Origin: Mycolicibacter minnesotensis
Lineage (GTDB): Bacteria > Actinomycetota > Actinomycetes > Mycobacteriales > Mycobacteriaceae
Length of the DNA: 64,000 bases
Assembly: GCF_010731755.1 (NCBI RefSeq)
Contig: NZ_AP022589.1
Coordinates: 2,356,001 to 2,420,000 of the forward strand
Direction: 5' to 3'
Every line of letters starts with the position of its first letter. The stretch's first letter is position 1. The translations under genes and the position numbers were made by a program. Below are positions 1 through 8,806 of this stretch, piece by piece. The notes beneath the pieces are model-generated. The model was not told the DNA's origin, made no database searches, and saw only the letters and a program-made list of their open reading frames with translations.

Positions 1-219
1 ACCGACCACGCGCAGCGGCGCGGGCCCGGCGATCTGGTAGCCGACGTCCTCGACGGCCTTGGAGACGCTGGTGACCTCGATCATGACGGCCACCACCACG
101 GCGACGCCGCCGCCGAGGGAGAACGCGGCCAGTGCGGCCCGGAAAGCGTGTTTACGGACGGCTCGGAAGTTGATTATCCGGAGCAGGCCGAAAGTCGCGG
201 CTAGTGTTCCGCGAGCCAT
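1..219 (-). CDS. ABC transporter permease, FtsX-like, N-terminal part (cut by window edge)
   Basis: The 73 visible codons begin MARGTLAATFGLLRI and are open to the window edge. A basic stretch (RAVRKHAF) is followed by one hydrophobic segment at about residues 28-46, and then a periplasmic-type sequence begins. This layout fits the first membrane helix of a MacB/FtsX-family permease. The start codon lies inside the 3' end of the upstream ATPase gene (19 nt overlap), so the two are translationally coupled and very probably form one exporter. The substrate cannot be inferred because the rest of the gene lies outside the window. Confidence 0.75.
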   Translation of the reverse strand, partial: MARGTLAATFGLLRIINFRAVRKHAFRAALAAFSLGGGVAVVVAVMIEVTSVSKAVEDVGYQIAGPAPLRVVG

Positions 220-983
220 GTCACATTGTTTGCCGCGTGAGCCATTCCACTGTCGGTCTCGACTTCGCCATCGAGCAGCGAAATCAGGCGGGGTGCGTCA
301 TCCGCAATTTTCCGGTCGTGAGTCACCAAAACAATTGTCTGGCCGGCTGCATTCAGGTTGTACAGCGCGTCGATAACCCGCTGGCCATTTACCGTGTCCA
401 GGTTGCCGGTCGGTTCGTCGGCGAGAATGACGTCGGGCTTCATGAACAGCGCCCGCGCAACGGCGACGCGTTGTTGCTCGCCGCCGGACAATTCCGAGGG
501 AACGCGCTTGGACTTAGCAGCCAGGCCGACCTGGTCGAGCAGGCTCATCGCATGGGCATGCTGGCTGCGGCCCGATTTGCCGGCCAACAGGCCCGGGAGC
601 ATGACATTTTCGACCACCGAGAGGCCCGCCAGAAGATTGAAGGCTTGGAAGACGTAGCCGAGGGTCTGGCAACGCACGGTGGCCAGTTGCCGGCGCGAGA
701 GCTGGGAGACGCTCTGGCCGTTGATGAGGACGTCGCCGCTGGTTGGCATGTCCAGCAGGCCCAGGATGCTGAGCAGGGTGGACTTGCCCGAGCCGGAGGG
801 TCCGACCATCGCGACGAATTCGCCGCGGGTTATCTGGATATTGATGTTGCGCAAAATGGGAGTGGCGGTATCGCCCTCACCGAACTGTTTGTCGAGATTG
901 CGAGCCTCAAGGACCACGGGCGGCCGGAGAACGACCGGCGGCGTGTGTCCGTTCCGGTCGAGCGCGATATCCACGGTGTGCAT
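201..983 (-). CDS. ABC transporter ATP-binding protein (LolD/MacB type)
   Basis: This is the nucleotide-binding subunit that would power the overlapping FtsX-like permease. In the 260-residue form the Walker A motif GPSGSGKST lies near residue 62. The ABC signature [15 protein letters not shown] lies near 165, followed by Walker B with VILADEPTGNLD and the H-loop VTHD. The spacing and the FVAMVGPSGSGK/FQAFNLL signatures are typical of the LolD/MacB/FtsE subfamily. The frame is open upstream to an ATG at 1025. The ATG at 983 is preferred because an AGGA-type ribosome site precedes it and the extra 14 residues look non-conserved. The ligand is unknown; these exporters move lipids, peptides or drugs. 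Confidence 0.88.
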   Translation of the reverse strand: MHTVDIALDRNGHTPPVVLRPPVVLEARNLDKQFGEGDTATPILRNINIQITRGEFVAMVGPSGSGKSTLLSILGLLDMPTSGDVLINGQSVSQLSRRQLATVRCQTLGYVFQAFNLLAGLSVVENVMLPGLLAGKSGRSQHAHAMSLLDQVGLAAKSKRVPSELSGGEQQRVAVARALFMKPDVILADEPTGNLDTVNGQRVIDALYNLNAAGQTIVLVTHDRKIADDAPRLISLLDGEVETDSGMAHAANNVTWLAEH

Positions 984-1296
984 CTCGGTCCTGATCTTGA
1001 ATCTCCAGCGGGCGTCGTAATGCATCCGATCATGCCCGCGTTGGGCGCGTTTCTCAATTCCTTACGCACTCCGCGAAGTTGGTGCGTTACGCGGCGCTCT
1101 GGGCCGATCATACCGACGTTCCCCGCCTGCCGAAAATCGTTCGGCGACGACACCTACCACGGGCAGCGGCGGTGGCCCCGGGGCCTCCGCACGGTCAGAC
1201 TCCGTCGCCGGCGGCCCCGCCGCGGCGAAAATGTGGGCGCTGACCTGGGGCTATTTCCTCATGGATTTGCGGCCACCCAAGTGCACCATGCTCCGG
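984..1296. other. intergenic region, no gene seen
   Basis: About 310 bases lie upstream of the ABC operon and downstream of the convergently placed neighbour on the same strand. The frames open here are antisense shadows of the ATPase or the next gene. No RNA gene, repeat or clear promoter hexamers were recognised, although the promoter of the ABC operon must lie here. Confidence 0.4.
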
Positions 1297-2091
1297 TCAG
1301 GTAGGCCGGGCGGCGGCCGTGGCCGGGTGCACAGCCACCAGGCCGAGCTCGTTGCGACGCTCGCAGATCGCCGCCAATTCCGCGTAGGCCTTGGCTCCCA
1401 GCAACTCGGTCAGCTCGGGCCCCAGACTCTGCCAGACCTGGCGTGCGCCGACGTGCGTCGCCGGGTCCCCGGTGCAATACCAGTTCAGATCCTCGCCGCC
1501 CGGCCCCCAGCCGCGCCGGTCGAATTCGGTGATCGTGGTCTTGAGGATCTCGGTGTCGTCCGGGCGGGTGATCCAGTCCTGACTGCGGCGGATCGGCAGC
1601 TGCCAGCACACCTCGGGTTTCATCGTCAGCGGTTCCACGCCCAGCCGGACGGCCTTGAGATGCAGCGCACAGCCCGCGCCACCGGCGAAACCGGGTCGGT
1701 TCAGGAAGATGCAGGCACCCTTGACGGTACGGGTGCGGAGTTGCTCCTGGCCGTCGTTCTCGTCGTACTCCAGATACCCCTTCTTGCCCAGCCCTTTGTC
1801 GCGCAGCTGCCAGTCCGCGTCGGTCAGCTGGGCGACCGCGTCATCGAGATTGGCCCGGTCGTCGTCGTCACAGAGGAACGCGCCGTGCGAACAGCATCCG
1901 TCGTCGGGCCGACCGGCCACGATGCCCCGGCAGGCCGGCGTCCCGAAAACACAACTCCAGCGGGACAACAGCCAGGTGAGGTCCGCGGCGATCAGGTGTT
2001 CAGGGTTGTCCGGGTCGTAGAACTCCACCCATTCGCGGGGGAAGTCCAGTTCGACCTCACCGGGGTGAGAACGGGTCTGAGCGGGGGTCAC
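1297..2091 (-). CDS. conserved mycobacterial protein (Rv0495c family), Cys-rich
   Basis: This 264-residue soluble protein has no signal peptide or membrane segment. It matches the position and character of Rv0495c, next to ppx1 and divergent from it. Residues 47-70 carry a cluster of cysteines and histidine (CVFGTPAC, then CCSHG), and further Cys occur at about 127 and 136 and near WYCTGD, suggesting a bound metal or Fe-S cofactor. The GTG start at 2091 has a GGAG element a few bases upstream. It faces ppx1 across only 71 bp, so the promoters share that gap. The function is unknown; family membership rests on recall of the M. tuberculosis gene order. Confidence 0.8.
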   Translation of the reverse strand: MTPAQTRSHPGEVELDFPREWVEFYDPDNPEHLIAADLTWLLSRWSCVFGTPACRGIVAGRPDDGCCSHGAFLCDDDDRANLDDAVAQLTDADWQLRDKGLGKKGYLEYDENDGQEQLRTRTVKGACIFLNRPGFAGGAGCALHLKAVRLGVEPLTMKPEVCWQLPIRRSQDWITRPDDTEILKTTITEFDRRGWGPGGEDLNWYCTGDPATHVGARQVWQSLGPELTELLGAKAYAELAAICERRNELGLVAVHPATAAARPT

Positions 2092-2162
2092 AAAACTCCA
2101 CGCTAGACCAGAAATTCACGTTGCCTCACCTTGTCCGGGCCTCGCACCACTAAGTTGGGTGC

Positions 2163-3158
2163 GTGCGATTAGGGGTGCTCGACGTCGGCAGCAACACCGT
2201 CCACCTGTTGGTGGTCGATGCCCACCGGGGCGGTCACCCGACTCCGATGAGCTCGACCAAGGCCACGCTTCGCCTGGCCGAGGCAACCGACAGCTCCGGC
2301 AAGATCACCCGGCGCGGCGCTGACAGACTGGTCTCGACGGTCGCCGAATTCGCCACGATCGCAGCGAGTTCGGGCTGTGCGGAGCTGGTCGCCTTCGCCA
2401 CCTCGGCGGTGCGTGACGCGTCCAATTCCGAGGATGTGCTGGCCCGGGTGCGCTCGGAGGCCGGTGTTGAGCTCCAGGTGCTTGCCGGGGAGGACGAATC
2501 CCGGCTGACCTTCCTGGCGGTGCGGCGCTGGTTCGGCTGGAGTGCCGGGCGGATCAACAACCTCGACATCGGCGGCGGGTCGTTGGAGATGTCCAGCGGT
2601 GTCGACGAGGAGCCCGATGTGGCCCTGTCGCTGCCGTTGGGCGCCGGCAGGCTCACCCGCGAGTGGCTGACCGAAGACCCACCCGGGCGGCGCCGGGTGG
2701 CGATGCTGCGGGACTGGCTGGACACCGAACTGGCCGGAGCCGCGGCGGCGGTTCTGAATGCCGGCCCGCCCGATCTGGCGGTCGCCAGCTCCAAGACATT
2801 TCGTTCGCTGGCTCGGCTCACCGGGGCGGCTCCGTCGGCCGCCGGGCCGCGCGTTCGGCGCACACTGACCGCCACGGGCCTTAGGCAGCTCATATCATTC
2901 ATCTCTAGGATGACCACGGCTGATCGGGCCGAATTGGAAGGAGTGAGCGCCGACCGAGCGCCACAGATTGTGGCCGGTGCTCTGGTGGCGGAAGCGAGCA
3001 TGCGAGCGCTGTCTATCGAAACGGTGGAGATTTGCCCGTGGGCGCTGCGGGAGGGCTTGATCCTGCGGCGGCTCGACAGTGAAGCCGACGGTGTCACCCT
3101 GCTCGGATCCCCGGCGATGAATCTCGCCGCGGCACGGTCGAAGGGAGGGGATCGATGA
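2163..3158 (+). CDS. ppx1: exopolyphosphatase, Ppx/GppA family
   Basis: This enzyme hydrolyses terminal phosphate from short polyphosphate; the M. tuberculosis homologue Rv0496 is PPX1. The ASKHA-fold phosphate loops are visible: GVLDVGSNTVHLLV at the N-terminus and NLDIGGGSLEM near residue 138. A third conserved stretch, LPLGAGRLT, lies near 163. At 331 residues it has the length of the short Ppx form that lacks the extra C-terminal HD domain. Translation starts at GTG 2163. Its last codons overlap the next gene through ATGA, so it is cotranscribed with the membrane protein that follows. Confidence 0.92.
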   Translation: MRLGVLDVGSNTVHLLVVDAHRGGHPTPMSSTKATLRLAEATDSSGKITRRGADRLVSTVAEFATIAASSGCAELVAFATSAVRDASNSEDVLARVRSEAGVELQVLAGEDESRLTFLAVRRWFGWSAGRINNLDIGGGSLEMSSGVDEEPDVALSLPLGAGRLTREWLTEDPPGRRRVAMLRDWLDTELAGAAAAVLNAGPPDLAVASSKTFRSLARLTGAAPSAAGPRVRRTLTATGLRQLISFISRMTTADRAELEGVSADRAPQIVAGALVAEASMRALSIETVEICPWALREGLILRRLDSEADGVTLLGSPAMNLAAARSKGGDR

Positions 3159-4159
3159 CTGAATCCAAACCCGACCCGCGCGATGTCGAGACGCGACCCA
3201 TCTCGGTCGCCGAACTGCTCGCCAAGAACGGCAGCATCGGTTCGCCGCCGGTCACCGGGCGACGTCGGCGCAGACGTGGCAATGCCGACGCCGTCACCGT
3301 CGCGGAATTGACCGGCGAGATCCCGATCATCCGCGACGAAATCCCACCCGAGCCCGCGCCCGAGACCCCTCCGGCGGGCGGTGCCGACGGCGAGCCGAGC
3401 GGTGCGCTGCCGATCGGTCCGGCGCCCGGCTTCGTCGAAGACGAACAGCCCACGACCGGACCGCGCCCCGCGCAACGGGTGGAGTCCGCCCCACGCCGGT
3501 CCGCCGAGCAGCGCTGGCCCAAGTCGCCGCCGCAGCCCCCGCGCGTCACCGGCCCGCAGCAGAGCCCCTATCCGCGGCCGCAGCGCCGGTCCGAGCCGCC
3601 CGTCGTCGAGAAACCGCAGCCCGACGATGTCCGGGCGGCGGGTTCGGGTGCTGAGCGGATGCGGCCGGATCCGGTGGACGTCTATACCGGGATCGACCTC
3701 GACGCGCTCAACGCCGAAGCTCGCGGTACCGAACTGAACACCGGGGACTCCGCCTTCGTGCGGTCGATCCTGACCCAGGGCAGCCCCACCGAGCGTGCGA
3801 TCGGGTCGGCCCTGGCCGCGGACCCCGACGTCGACACCGTGGACGCCGGCCGTGACGGGGCGACCGCCGAAGCCGACCCCGCTGACCAGTACGTCGGTCG
3901 GCCGGGCGTGGTCGGCGGCCTTCTGGTCGTGCTGCAGTCGATCCTTGCGGTGGCGTTCGGTGGTGGCCTATTCATCGCCTTTGACCAGCTGTGGCGGTGG
4001 AACAGCATCGTGGCCCTGGTGCTGACGGTCCTGGTCACCCTAGGTCTGGTTGCCGCGGTGCAGGCGGTCCGCAAGACCGTCGACATCGTCAGCACGTTGA
4101 TCGCGGTGGCGGTCGGTTTGCTGGTCACACTGGGGCCGCTGGCGCTGCACGCCAATTAG
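3155..4159 (+). CDS. Pro-rich membrane protein (Rv0497 family)
   Basis: This 334-residue protein has a long disordered cytoplasmic N-terminus (about 1-240). It is rich in Pro, Arg, Glu and Asp and includes the stretch ISVAELLAKNGS at residues 17-28, which is conserved in the family as I recall it. Three hydrophobic segments follow at about 248-272, 279-302 and 308-330, with almost no tail. It overlaps ppx1 by four bases. The M. tuberculosis counterpart is annotated only as a conserved membrane protein. A scaffold or envelope role is possible but not shown by the sequence. Confidence 0.85.
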   Translation: MTESKPDPRDVETRPISVAELLAKNGSIGSPPVTGRRRRRRGNADAVTVAELTGEIPIIRDEIPPEPAPETPPAGGADGEPSGALPIGPAPGFVEDEQPTTGPRPAQRVESAPRRSAEQRWPKSPPQPPRVTGPQQSPYPRPQRRSEPPVVEKPQPDDVRAAGSGAERMRPDPVDVYTGIDLDALNAEARGTELNTGDSAFVRSILTQGSPTERAIGSALAADPDVDTVDAGRDGATAEADPADQYVGRPGVVGGLLVVLQSILAVAFGGGLFIAFDQLWRWNSIVALVLTVLVTLGLVAAVQAVRKTVDIVSTLIAVAVGLLVTLGPLALHAN

Positions 4160-4176
4160 CCGTTCAGTATTAGTCC

Positions 4177-5019
4177 GTGCGCCCTGCCATCAAGGTCGGA
4201 TTGTCGACCGCGTCGGTCTACCCACTGCGGGCCGAGGCCGCCTTCGAATATGCCGCCCGACTCGGCTACGACGGCATCGAACTGATGGTGTGGGGTGAGG
4301 CGGTCAGCCAAGACATTGGTGCTGTCAAACAGCTGTCGCGCAAGTACCGGATTCCGGTGCTCTCGGTGCACGCGCCGTGCCTGTTGATCTCGCAACGAGT
4401 ATGGGGCTCCAACCCGATCGCCAAGCTCGAACGCAGCGTGCGAACCGCAGAACAGCTCGATGCCCAGACCGTGGTGGTACATCCACCGTTTCGCTGGCAG
4501 CGGCGTTACGCCGACGGCTTCAGCGATCAGGTCGCCGAATTGGAGTCCACCAGCGACGTGGCGGTTGCGGTGGAGAACATGTTCCCTTTCCGGGCCGACC
4601 GGTTTTTCGGCGCCGATCAGTCCCGCGAGCGGATGCGTCGTCGTGGTGGTGGACCCGGCGCCGGTATCTCGGCGTTCGCGCCGTCCCACGATCCGCTCGA
4701 CGGCAATCATGCGCACTACACCCTGGATCTGTCCCACACCTCGACGGCCGGCGCGGACGGGCTGGAGATGGCACGGCGGATGGGTTCGGGCCTGACCCAC
4801 CTGCACCTGTGCGACGGCACTGGATTGCCGGCCGACGAGCATCTGGTGCCAGGTCGTGGGGACCAGCCAACCGCCGAGGTGTGTCAGCTGCTGGCCGCCA
4901 GTGACTTCACCGGTCACGTGGTGTTGGAGGTGACCACCGCGCAGGCGCGTACGCCGCAGGAGCGCGAGGCGCTGCTGGCCGAATCGCTGCAGTTTGCCCG
5001 GACGCACCTGCTGCGCTGA
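4177..5019 (+). CDS. sugar phosphate isomerase/epimerase-like TIM-barrel protein (Rv0498 family)
   Basis: This 280-residue protein belongs to the xylose isomerase-like/AP endonuclease family 2 superfamily. The barrel strand GLSTASVYP is at the N-terminus and GYDGIELMVW near residue 30. The metal-site His/Glu positions are suggested by SVHAPCL, VVVHPPF, VAVENMF, TLDLSHT and LTHLHLCDG. It starts with GTG 17 bases after the preceding gene and is probably in the same operon as ppx1. The substrate is unknown. Confidence 0.85.
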   Translation: MRPAIKVGLSTASVYPLRAEAAFEYAARLGYDGIELMVWGEAVSQDIGAVKQLSRKYRIPVLSVHAPCLLISQRVWGSNPIAKLERSVRTAEQLDAQTVVVHPPFRWQRRYADGFSDQVAELESTSDVAVAVENMFPFRADRFFGADQSRERMRRRGGGPGAGISAFAPSHDPLDGNHAHYTLDLSHTSTAGADGLEMARRMGSGLTHLHLCDGTGLPADEHLVPGRGDQPTAEVCQLLAASDFTGHVVLEVTTAQARTPQEREALLAESLQFARTHLLR

Positions 5020-5061
5020 TCGGGCGCACCTGCGGATCGTTGAGACACAAGGAGCACACCT

Positions 5062-5901
5062 GTGACCGCATCCACCCTGTTCACTGACGCCATGTCCCTG
5101 GTGCGCATCGACGGCCACGACCACGGCGACGATGTCGCGGTGTTCGCCGGGGAGCTCAACGAGCACTGGACCATCGGCCCGAAGGTGCATGGTGGCGCCA
5201 TGCTGGCGCTGTGCGCCAACGCCGCCCGCTTGGCGTGTGGCGCCCCTTCGGATGCGCTGCAGCCGGTCGCGGTGTCCGCCAGCTATCTGTGGGCGCCCGA
5301 CCCCGGTCGGATGCAACTGGTGGCCACGATCCGGAAGCGCGGTCGCCGCGTCAGCCTCGTCGATGTCGAACTCAACCAGGGCGAGCGCACCGCGGTGCGC
5401 GCCGTCGTCACCCTCAGCGAACCCGAGCATCAGGCCCCGCCGTTGCTGTCGTTCAACCCGGTGGTGCCGCTGATGACGCCCGAGCCGCCACCCGGCCTGG
5501 AACCGATCGGTCCGGGCCATCCGATGGAACACATCGTGCATCTGGCGCACGGGTGCGACATCCGGCCGGCGCTGACGACGCTGGGCCCGCGCTCGGACGG
5601 TGGCCCGCCGGTGATCGAGATGTGGGTGCGCCCCAAGGACGCCGTGCCCGATGTGCTTTTTGCGCTGCTGTGCGGCGACGTGTCGGCGCCGGTCACCTAC
5701 GCCGTCAATCGCAACGGTTGGGCGCCCACCGTTCAGCTGACGGCCTATCTACGTGCCATCCCGGCCGACGGCTGGTTACGGGTGATCTGCAGCTGCGTGC
5801 AGATTGGGCAGGACTGGTTCGACGAGGACCACACCGTCGTCGACTGCGAGGGCCGAATCGTGGTGCAGACTCGCCAACTTGCGATGGTGCCCAGCCGGTA
5901 G
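5062..5901 (+). CDS. acyl-CoA thioesterase-like double hot-dog protein (Rv0499 family)
   Basis: This 279-residue protein has the two-repeat hot-dog layout of TesB/DUF4442-like thioesterases. The first repeat carries the HGGAMLALCANAARLA helix at about 37-52, and the second has APVTYAVNRNGWAPTVQL at about 210. It probably hydrolyses or binds an acyl-CoA, but no catalytic triad can be assigned with confidence. A good AAGGAG ribosome site lies seven to eight bases before the GTG start. It closes the run that began with ppx1, and hairpin repeats follow it directly. Confidence 0.78.
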   Translation: MTASTLFTDAMSLVRIDGHDHGDDVAVFAGELNEHWTIGPKVHGGAMLALCANAARLACGAPSDALQPVAVSASYLWAPDPGRMQLVATIRKRGRRVSLVDVELNQGERTAVRAVVTLSEPEHQAPPLLSFNPVVPLMTPEPPPGLEPIGPGHPMEHIVHLAHGCDIRPALTTLGPRSDGGPPVIEMWVRPKDAVPDVLFALLCGDVSAPVTYAVNRNGWAPTVQLTAYLRAIPADGWLRVICSCVQIGQDWFDEDHTVVDCEGRIVVQTRQLAMVPSR

Positions 5902-5939
5902 CCACCCGCCGCGCTTGCGATCGCCCGGGTTTTATTTGC

Positions 5940-6092
5940 GGGCGACCCGCCGCGCGTGGCTGCGCCACGCTCGCGATCGCCCGGTGTTGGTTCGGGCGAC
6001 CCGCCGCGCGTGGCTGCGCCACGCTCGCGATCGCCCGGTGTTGGTTCGGGCGACCCGCCGCGCGTGGCTGCGCCACGCTCGCGATCGCCCGG
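5940..6092. repeat. tandem hairpin repeat, 54-bp unit, 2.8 copies
   Basis: Three consecutive near-identical copies start at 5940, 5994 and 6048; the last is truncated at 6092. A decayed partial copy lies at about 5903-5930. Each unit is itself a palindrome: outer arms GGGCGA/TCGCCC enclose inner arms GCGTGGC/GCCACGC. It fills the gap between the thioesterase gene and proC. The transcribed RNA could fold into a row of stem-loops, which could act as terminator or mRNA stabiliser. Confidence 0.93.
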
Positions 6093-6109
6093 TCTGACAT
6101 GCTGTCGCC

Positions 6110-6970
6110 ATGGCCAGAATTGCGATCATCGGCGGCGGCAACATGGGCGAAGCGTTGCTGGCGGGGCTGCTCGCTGCCGGTCGCCCGGTCAAGGACTTGG
6201 TGGTCGCCGAACGCTACGGCGAGCGGGCTCGGCAGCTGTCCGAGAAGTACTCGGTGCTGGTGACGTCGGTCGCCGATGCCGTGGAGAACGCCGCCATCGT
6301 GATCGTCGCGGTCAAGCCGCAGGACGTGGACTCCGTGATCGAGGAGTTCGCCAAGAGCGTCACTGCGTCCTCCGGAGACACCGCCGAACAGGTGCTGGTG
6401 ACCATCGTGGCCGGCCTCACCACCGGCTACGTGGAGTCCAAACTGCCCGCGGGCTCCGCGGTGGTGCGTGTGATGCCCAACACCCCTGTCAAGGTCGGGG
6501 CGGGCGCCAGCGCGCTGGCCAAGGGGCGGTTTCCCAGCAACGAGCAGGTCGCCGATGTGGCCGCCTTGTTCGAGTGCGTCGGAACGGTGGCGATCGTTCC
6601 GGAGGACCAGCTGGACGCGGTCACCGCGGTGTCGGGTTCTGGGCCGGCGTATTTCTTCTTGATGGTCGAGGCGCTGGTGGATGCCGGGGTCGCAGCGGGA
6701 CTGAGTCGGCAGGCGGCCACCGACCTGGCGGTACAGACGATGGCCGGTTCGGCGCAGATGCTGCTCGACGACCGCGGCGCCGGGGACGGGGCGGTAACCG
6801 CGGGCATCGATACCGCTCCGGCCTACCTGAGAGCGATGGTGACGTCCCCCGGCGGCACCACAGCAGCGGCACTACGCGAGTTGGAGGCCGGTGGCCTGCG
6901 GACCTCGGTGGATCGGGCCGTTCAGGCGGCAAAAACCCGCTCTGAGCAGCTAAGAATTACATCAGAGTAG
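6110..6970 (+). CDS. proC: pyrroline-5-carboxylate reductase
   Basis: This enzyme catalyses the last step of proline synthesis, NAD(P)H-dependent reduction of P5C. The Rossmann glycine motif IIGGGNMGEALL begins at residue 5. VKPQDV near 69 and VRVMPNTPVKVGAG near 120 are typical of ProC. The C-terminal signature runs through VSGSGPAYFF and DRGAGDGAVTAGIDTAPAYLRAMVTSPGGTT (broken here for clarity: the SPGGTT core is at about 247). At 286 residues it is of normal length. It sits downstream of the 54-bp repeats. Confidence 0.95.
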   Translation: MARIAIIGGGNMGEALLAGLLAAGRPVKDLVVAERYGERARQLSEKYSVLVTSVADAVENAAIVIVAVKPQDVDSVIEEFAKSVTASSGDTAEQVLVTIVAGLTTGYVESKLPAGSAVVRVMPNTPVKVGAGASALAKGRFPSNEQVADVAALFECVGTVAIVPEDQLDAVTAVSGSGPAYFFLMVEALVDAGVAAGLSRQAATDLAVQTMAGSAQMLLDDRGAGDGAVTAGIDTAPAYLRAMVTSPGGTTAAALRELEAGGLRTSVDRAVQAAKTRSEQLRITSE

Positions 6971-7108
6971 TTCACTTATTTTTCACATATTGGCCCTCAG
7001 TAGTCGCAGGAACCCCATCTGTCCCGCTATTCTCCTTTTGTCTGTGCGTGTGGGCGCAGCGGAGGGGAAGCCGCTGAGACTGCACGTGCCTGATTGAAAT
7101 GGGTAACG

Positions 7109-7318
7109 ATGACGTCTGCGAACGGGCCTTCGGCGCGTGACACGACACAATTTCTCACCGTGGCCGAGGTGGCCGCGCTGATGCGGGTCAGCAAGATGAC
7201 GGTGTACCGCCTGGTGCACAACGGCGAGCTGCCCGCGGTACGGGTGGGACGGTCTTTCCGGGTGCACGCCAAAGCGGTGCACGACCTGCTGGAAACGTCC
7301 TTCTTCGACGCGGGCTGA
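7109..7318 (+). CDS. excisionase-type winged-helix DNA-binding protein (Rv0500A family)
   Basis: This 69-residue protein is almost entirely a MerR/excisionase-type winged helix: LTVAEVAALMRVSKMTVYRLV, then a short wing VRVGRSFRVHAKAV. The ATG at 7109 is chosen over an in-frame ATG at 7094 because the mycobacterial family begins MTS. No integrase or phage gene is near. It is a chromosomal regulator kept next to proC in mycobacteria, not a phage remnant. The target is unknown. A strong terminator follows. Confidence 0.88.
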   Translation: MTSANGPSARDTTQFLTVAEVAALMRVSKMTVYRLVHNGELPAVRVGRSFRVHAKAVHDLLETSFFDAG

Positions 7319-7341
7319 GCGCCGGTCGTCACGCAAGCGCC

Positions 7342-7373
7342 CCCCGGGCGTCGCCGCACGGCGACGCCCGGGG
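7342..7373 (+). terminator. strong intrinsic-type hairpin after the excisionase-like gene
   Basis: A perfect 14-bp GC stem has its left arm at 7342-7355, right arm at 7360-7373 and a four-base GCAC loop. It begins 23 bases after the stop codon. There is no U-tract, as is usual for mycobacterial terminators. It separates this gene from the bS22 gene. Confidence 0.8.
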
Positions 7374-7501
7374 TCGGCTGTGTTGGCGGCCCGGCCAGGT
7401 GCGGTTTTCCGGTCCGTGCCTGCCTACGGGTAAAGTAATCGGGTCGATCAAGTTCAGCAGCGCCCACTCGTCGGCGCGGGCAGAAGCAGATAGCGGAGTT
7501 C

Positions 7502-7603
7502 ATGGGTTCAGTCATTAAGAAGCGGCGCAAGCGCATGTCGAAGAAGAAGCACCGCAAGCTGCTTCGCCGTACCCGCGTGCAGCGCAGAAAACTCGGCAAG
7601 TAA
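7502..7603 (+). CDS. small-subunit ribosomal protein bS22 (Rv0500B family)
   Basis: This tiny gene encodes a 33-residue, extremely basic peptide that starts [17 protein letters not shown] and ends RRKLGK. Over half the residues are Lys or Arg. It carries the AURKAIP1/COX24-type motif [13 protein letters not shown] found in mitochondrial and mycobacterial small-subunit proteins. In M. smegmatis ribosome structures this protein was identified as bS22. GGAG lies just upstream of the ATG. An approximately 130-base leader containing TAAAGT at about 7431 precedes it. The gene is easily missed because of its size. Confidence 0.92.
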
Positions 7604-7686
7604 CTCCGCTCAGGCCCGTCCACTCTCAGGTAAGCCGAAGCCGATCGCCGGTATTGCTTTTCCGGCGCGGCCGTTAGGCTGGCGGG

Positions 7687-8802
7687 GTGGACGAGGCCGG
7701 ACCCCCGAGTGACGGCACGCGAAGTGACGCCCGGCATTACCCCAAGGTTGTGTTGGTCACCGGTGCGTGCCGGTTCCTGGGTGGATTCCTCACCGCGAGG
7801 CTTACGCAGAACCCGTTGATCAATCGGGTGATCGCTGTGGACGCGGTGATGCCGAGCAAGGACATGCTGCGCCGAATGGGGCGCGCCGAGTTTGTCCGTG
7901 CCGACATCCGCAACCCCTTTATCGCCAAGGTGATTCGAAACAGCGAGGTCGACACCGTCGTGCATGCGGCGGCGGCGTCGTACGTGCCGAGGTCTGGCGG
8001 CGGTGCTGCGCTCAAAGAGTTCAACGTGATGGGCGCGATGCAGTTGTTCGCGGCCTGCCAGAAGGCGCCGTCGGTGCGGCGGGTGGTGCTCAAGTCGACC
8101 TCTGAGGTTTATGGGTCCTGCTCGCGTGACCCGGTGCTGTTCTCCGAGGACACGTCGAGTCGCCGACCGCCGACACAGGGCTTTCCCCGTGACAGCGTCG
8201 ATATCGAGGGCTATGCCCGCGGCCTGGGTCGGCGCAGGCCCGACATCGCGGTCACCATCCTGCGGATGGCCAACATGATCGGCCCGGCCATGGACACGGC
8301 GCTGTCGCGCTACCTGGCCGGCCCGCTGGTTCCGATGGTGCTCGGCCGAGACGCTCGCCTGCAGCTGCTGCACGAGCAAGACGCGCTGGGCGCGTTGGAG
8401 CGGGCCACCACGGCCGGCAAGGCCGGCACCTTCAACGTCGGCGCGCACGGCATCATCATGATGTCGCAGGCGATTCGCCGGTCGGGCCGCATTCCGATCC
8501 CGTTGCCAGGGGTCGGCTTGTGGGCATTGGATTCACTGCGGCGGGCGAATAACTACACCGAGATCAACCGGGAACAGCTCGATTATCTGAGCTTTGGTCG
8601 GGTGATGGACACGACTAGAATGCGAACCGAGCTCGGTTACAGCACCAAGTGGACCACCGCAGAGGCATTCGATGACTATGTGCGTGGTCGAGGGCTCAGC
8701 CCGATCGTTGACCCCAAGTGGGTCCGTTCGGTGGAGCAGCGAACGGTGAGCGCAGCGCAGCGCCTGGGGGAGATTGGCGTGAACAAGGTGCGGGGAGGGT
8801 AA
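7687..8802 (+). CDS. galE2: NAD-dependent epimerase/dehydratase (GalE2-like, Rv0501)
   Basis: This 371-residue extended SDR has the nucleotide-binding motif VLVTGACRFLGGFL near residue 18. The second Gly of the usual TGxxGFLG is replaced by Arg. D63/I64 (RADIRNP) contact the adenine, and STSEVYG near 137 is present. The expected catalytic YxxxK is not obvious, since the stretch reads DIEGYARGLGR. Genuine UDP-glucose 4-epimerase activity is therefore uncertain and the symbol follows the positional homologue. It is followed after four bases by the acyltransferase gene, so the pair is an operon. GTG start at 7687. Confidence 0.82.
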   Translation: MDEAGPPSDGTRSDARHYPKVVLVTGACRFLGGFLTARLTQNPLINRVIAVDAVMPSKDMLRRMGRAEFVRADIRNPFIAKVIRNSEVDTVVHAAAASYVPRSGGGAALKEFNVMGAMQLFAACQKAPSVRRVVLKSTSEVYGSCSRDPVLFSEDTSSRRPPTQGFPRDSVDIEGYARGLGRRRPDIAVTILRMANMIGPAMDTALSRYLAGPLVPMVLGRDARLQLLHEQDALGALERATTAGKAGTFNVGAHGIIMMSQAIRRSGRIPIPLPGVGLWALDSLRRANNYTEINREQLDYLSFGRVMDTTRMRTELGYSTKWTTAEAFDDYVRGRGLSPIVDPKWVRSVEQRTVSAAQRLGEIGVNKVRGG

Positions 8803-8806
8803 CGGT

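Noticed and set aside
5940..6092. possible CRISPR array
   Set aside because: The repeats are directly abutting 54-bp units with no unique spacers, and no cas genes are present.
7109..7318. phage excisionase implying a prophage or integrative element
   Set aside because: No integrase, attachment site or phage gene is near, and the gene is a conserved mycobacterial chromosomal regulator beside proC.
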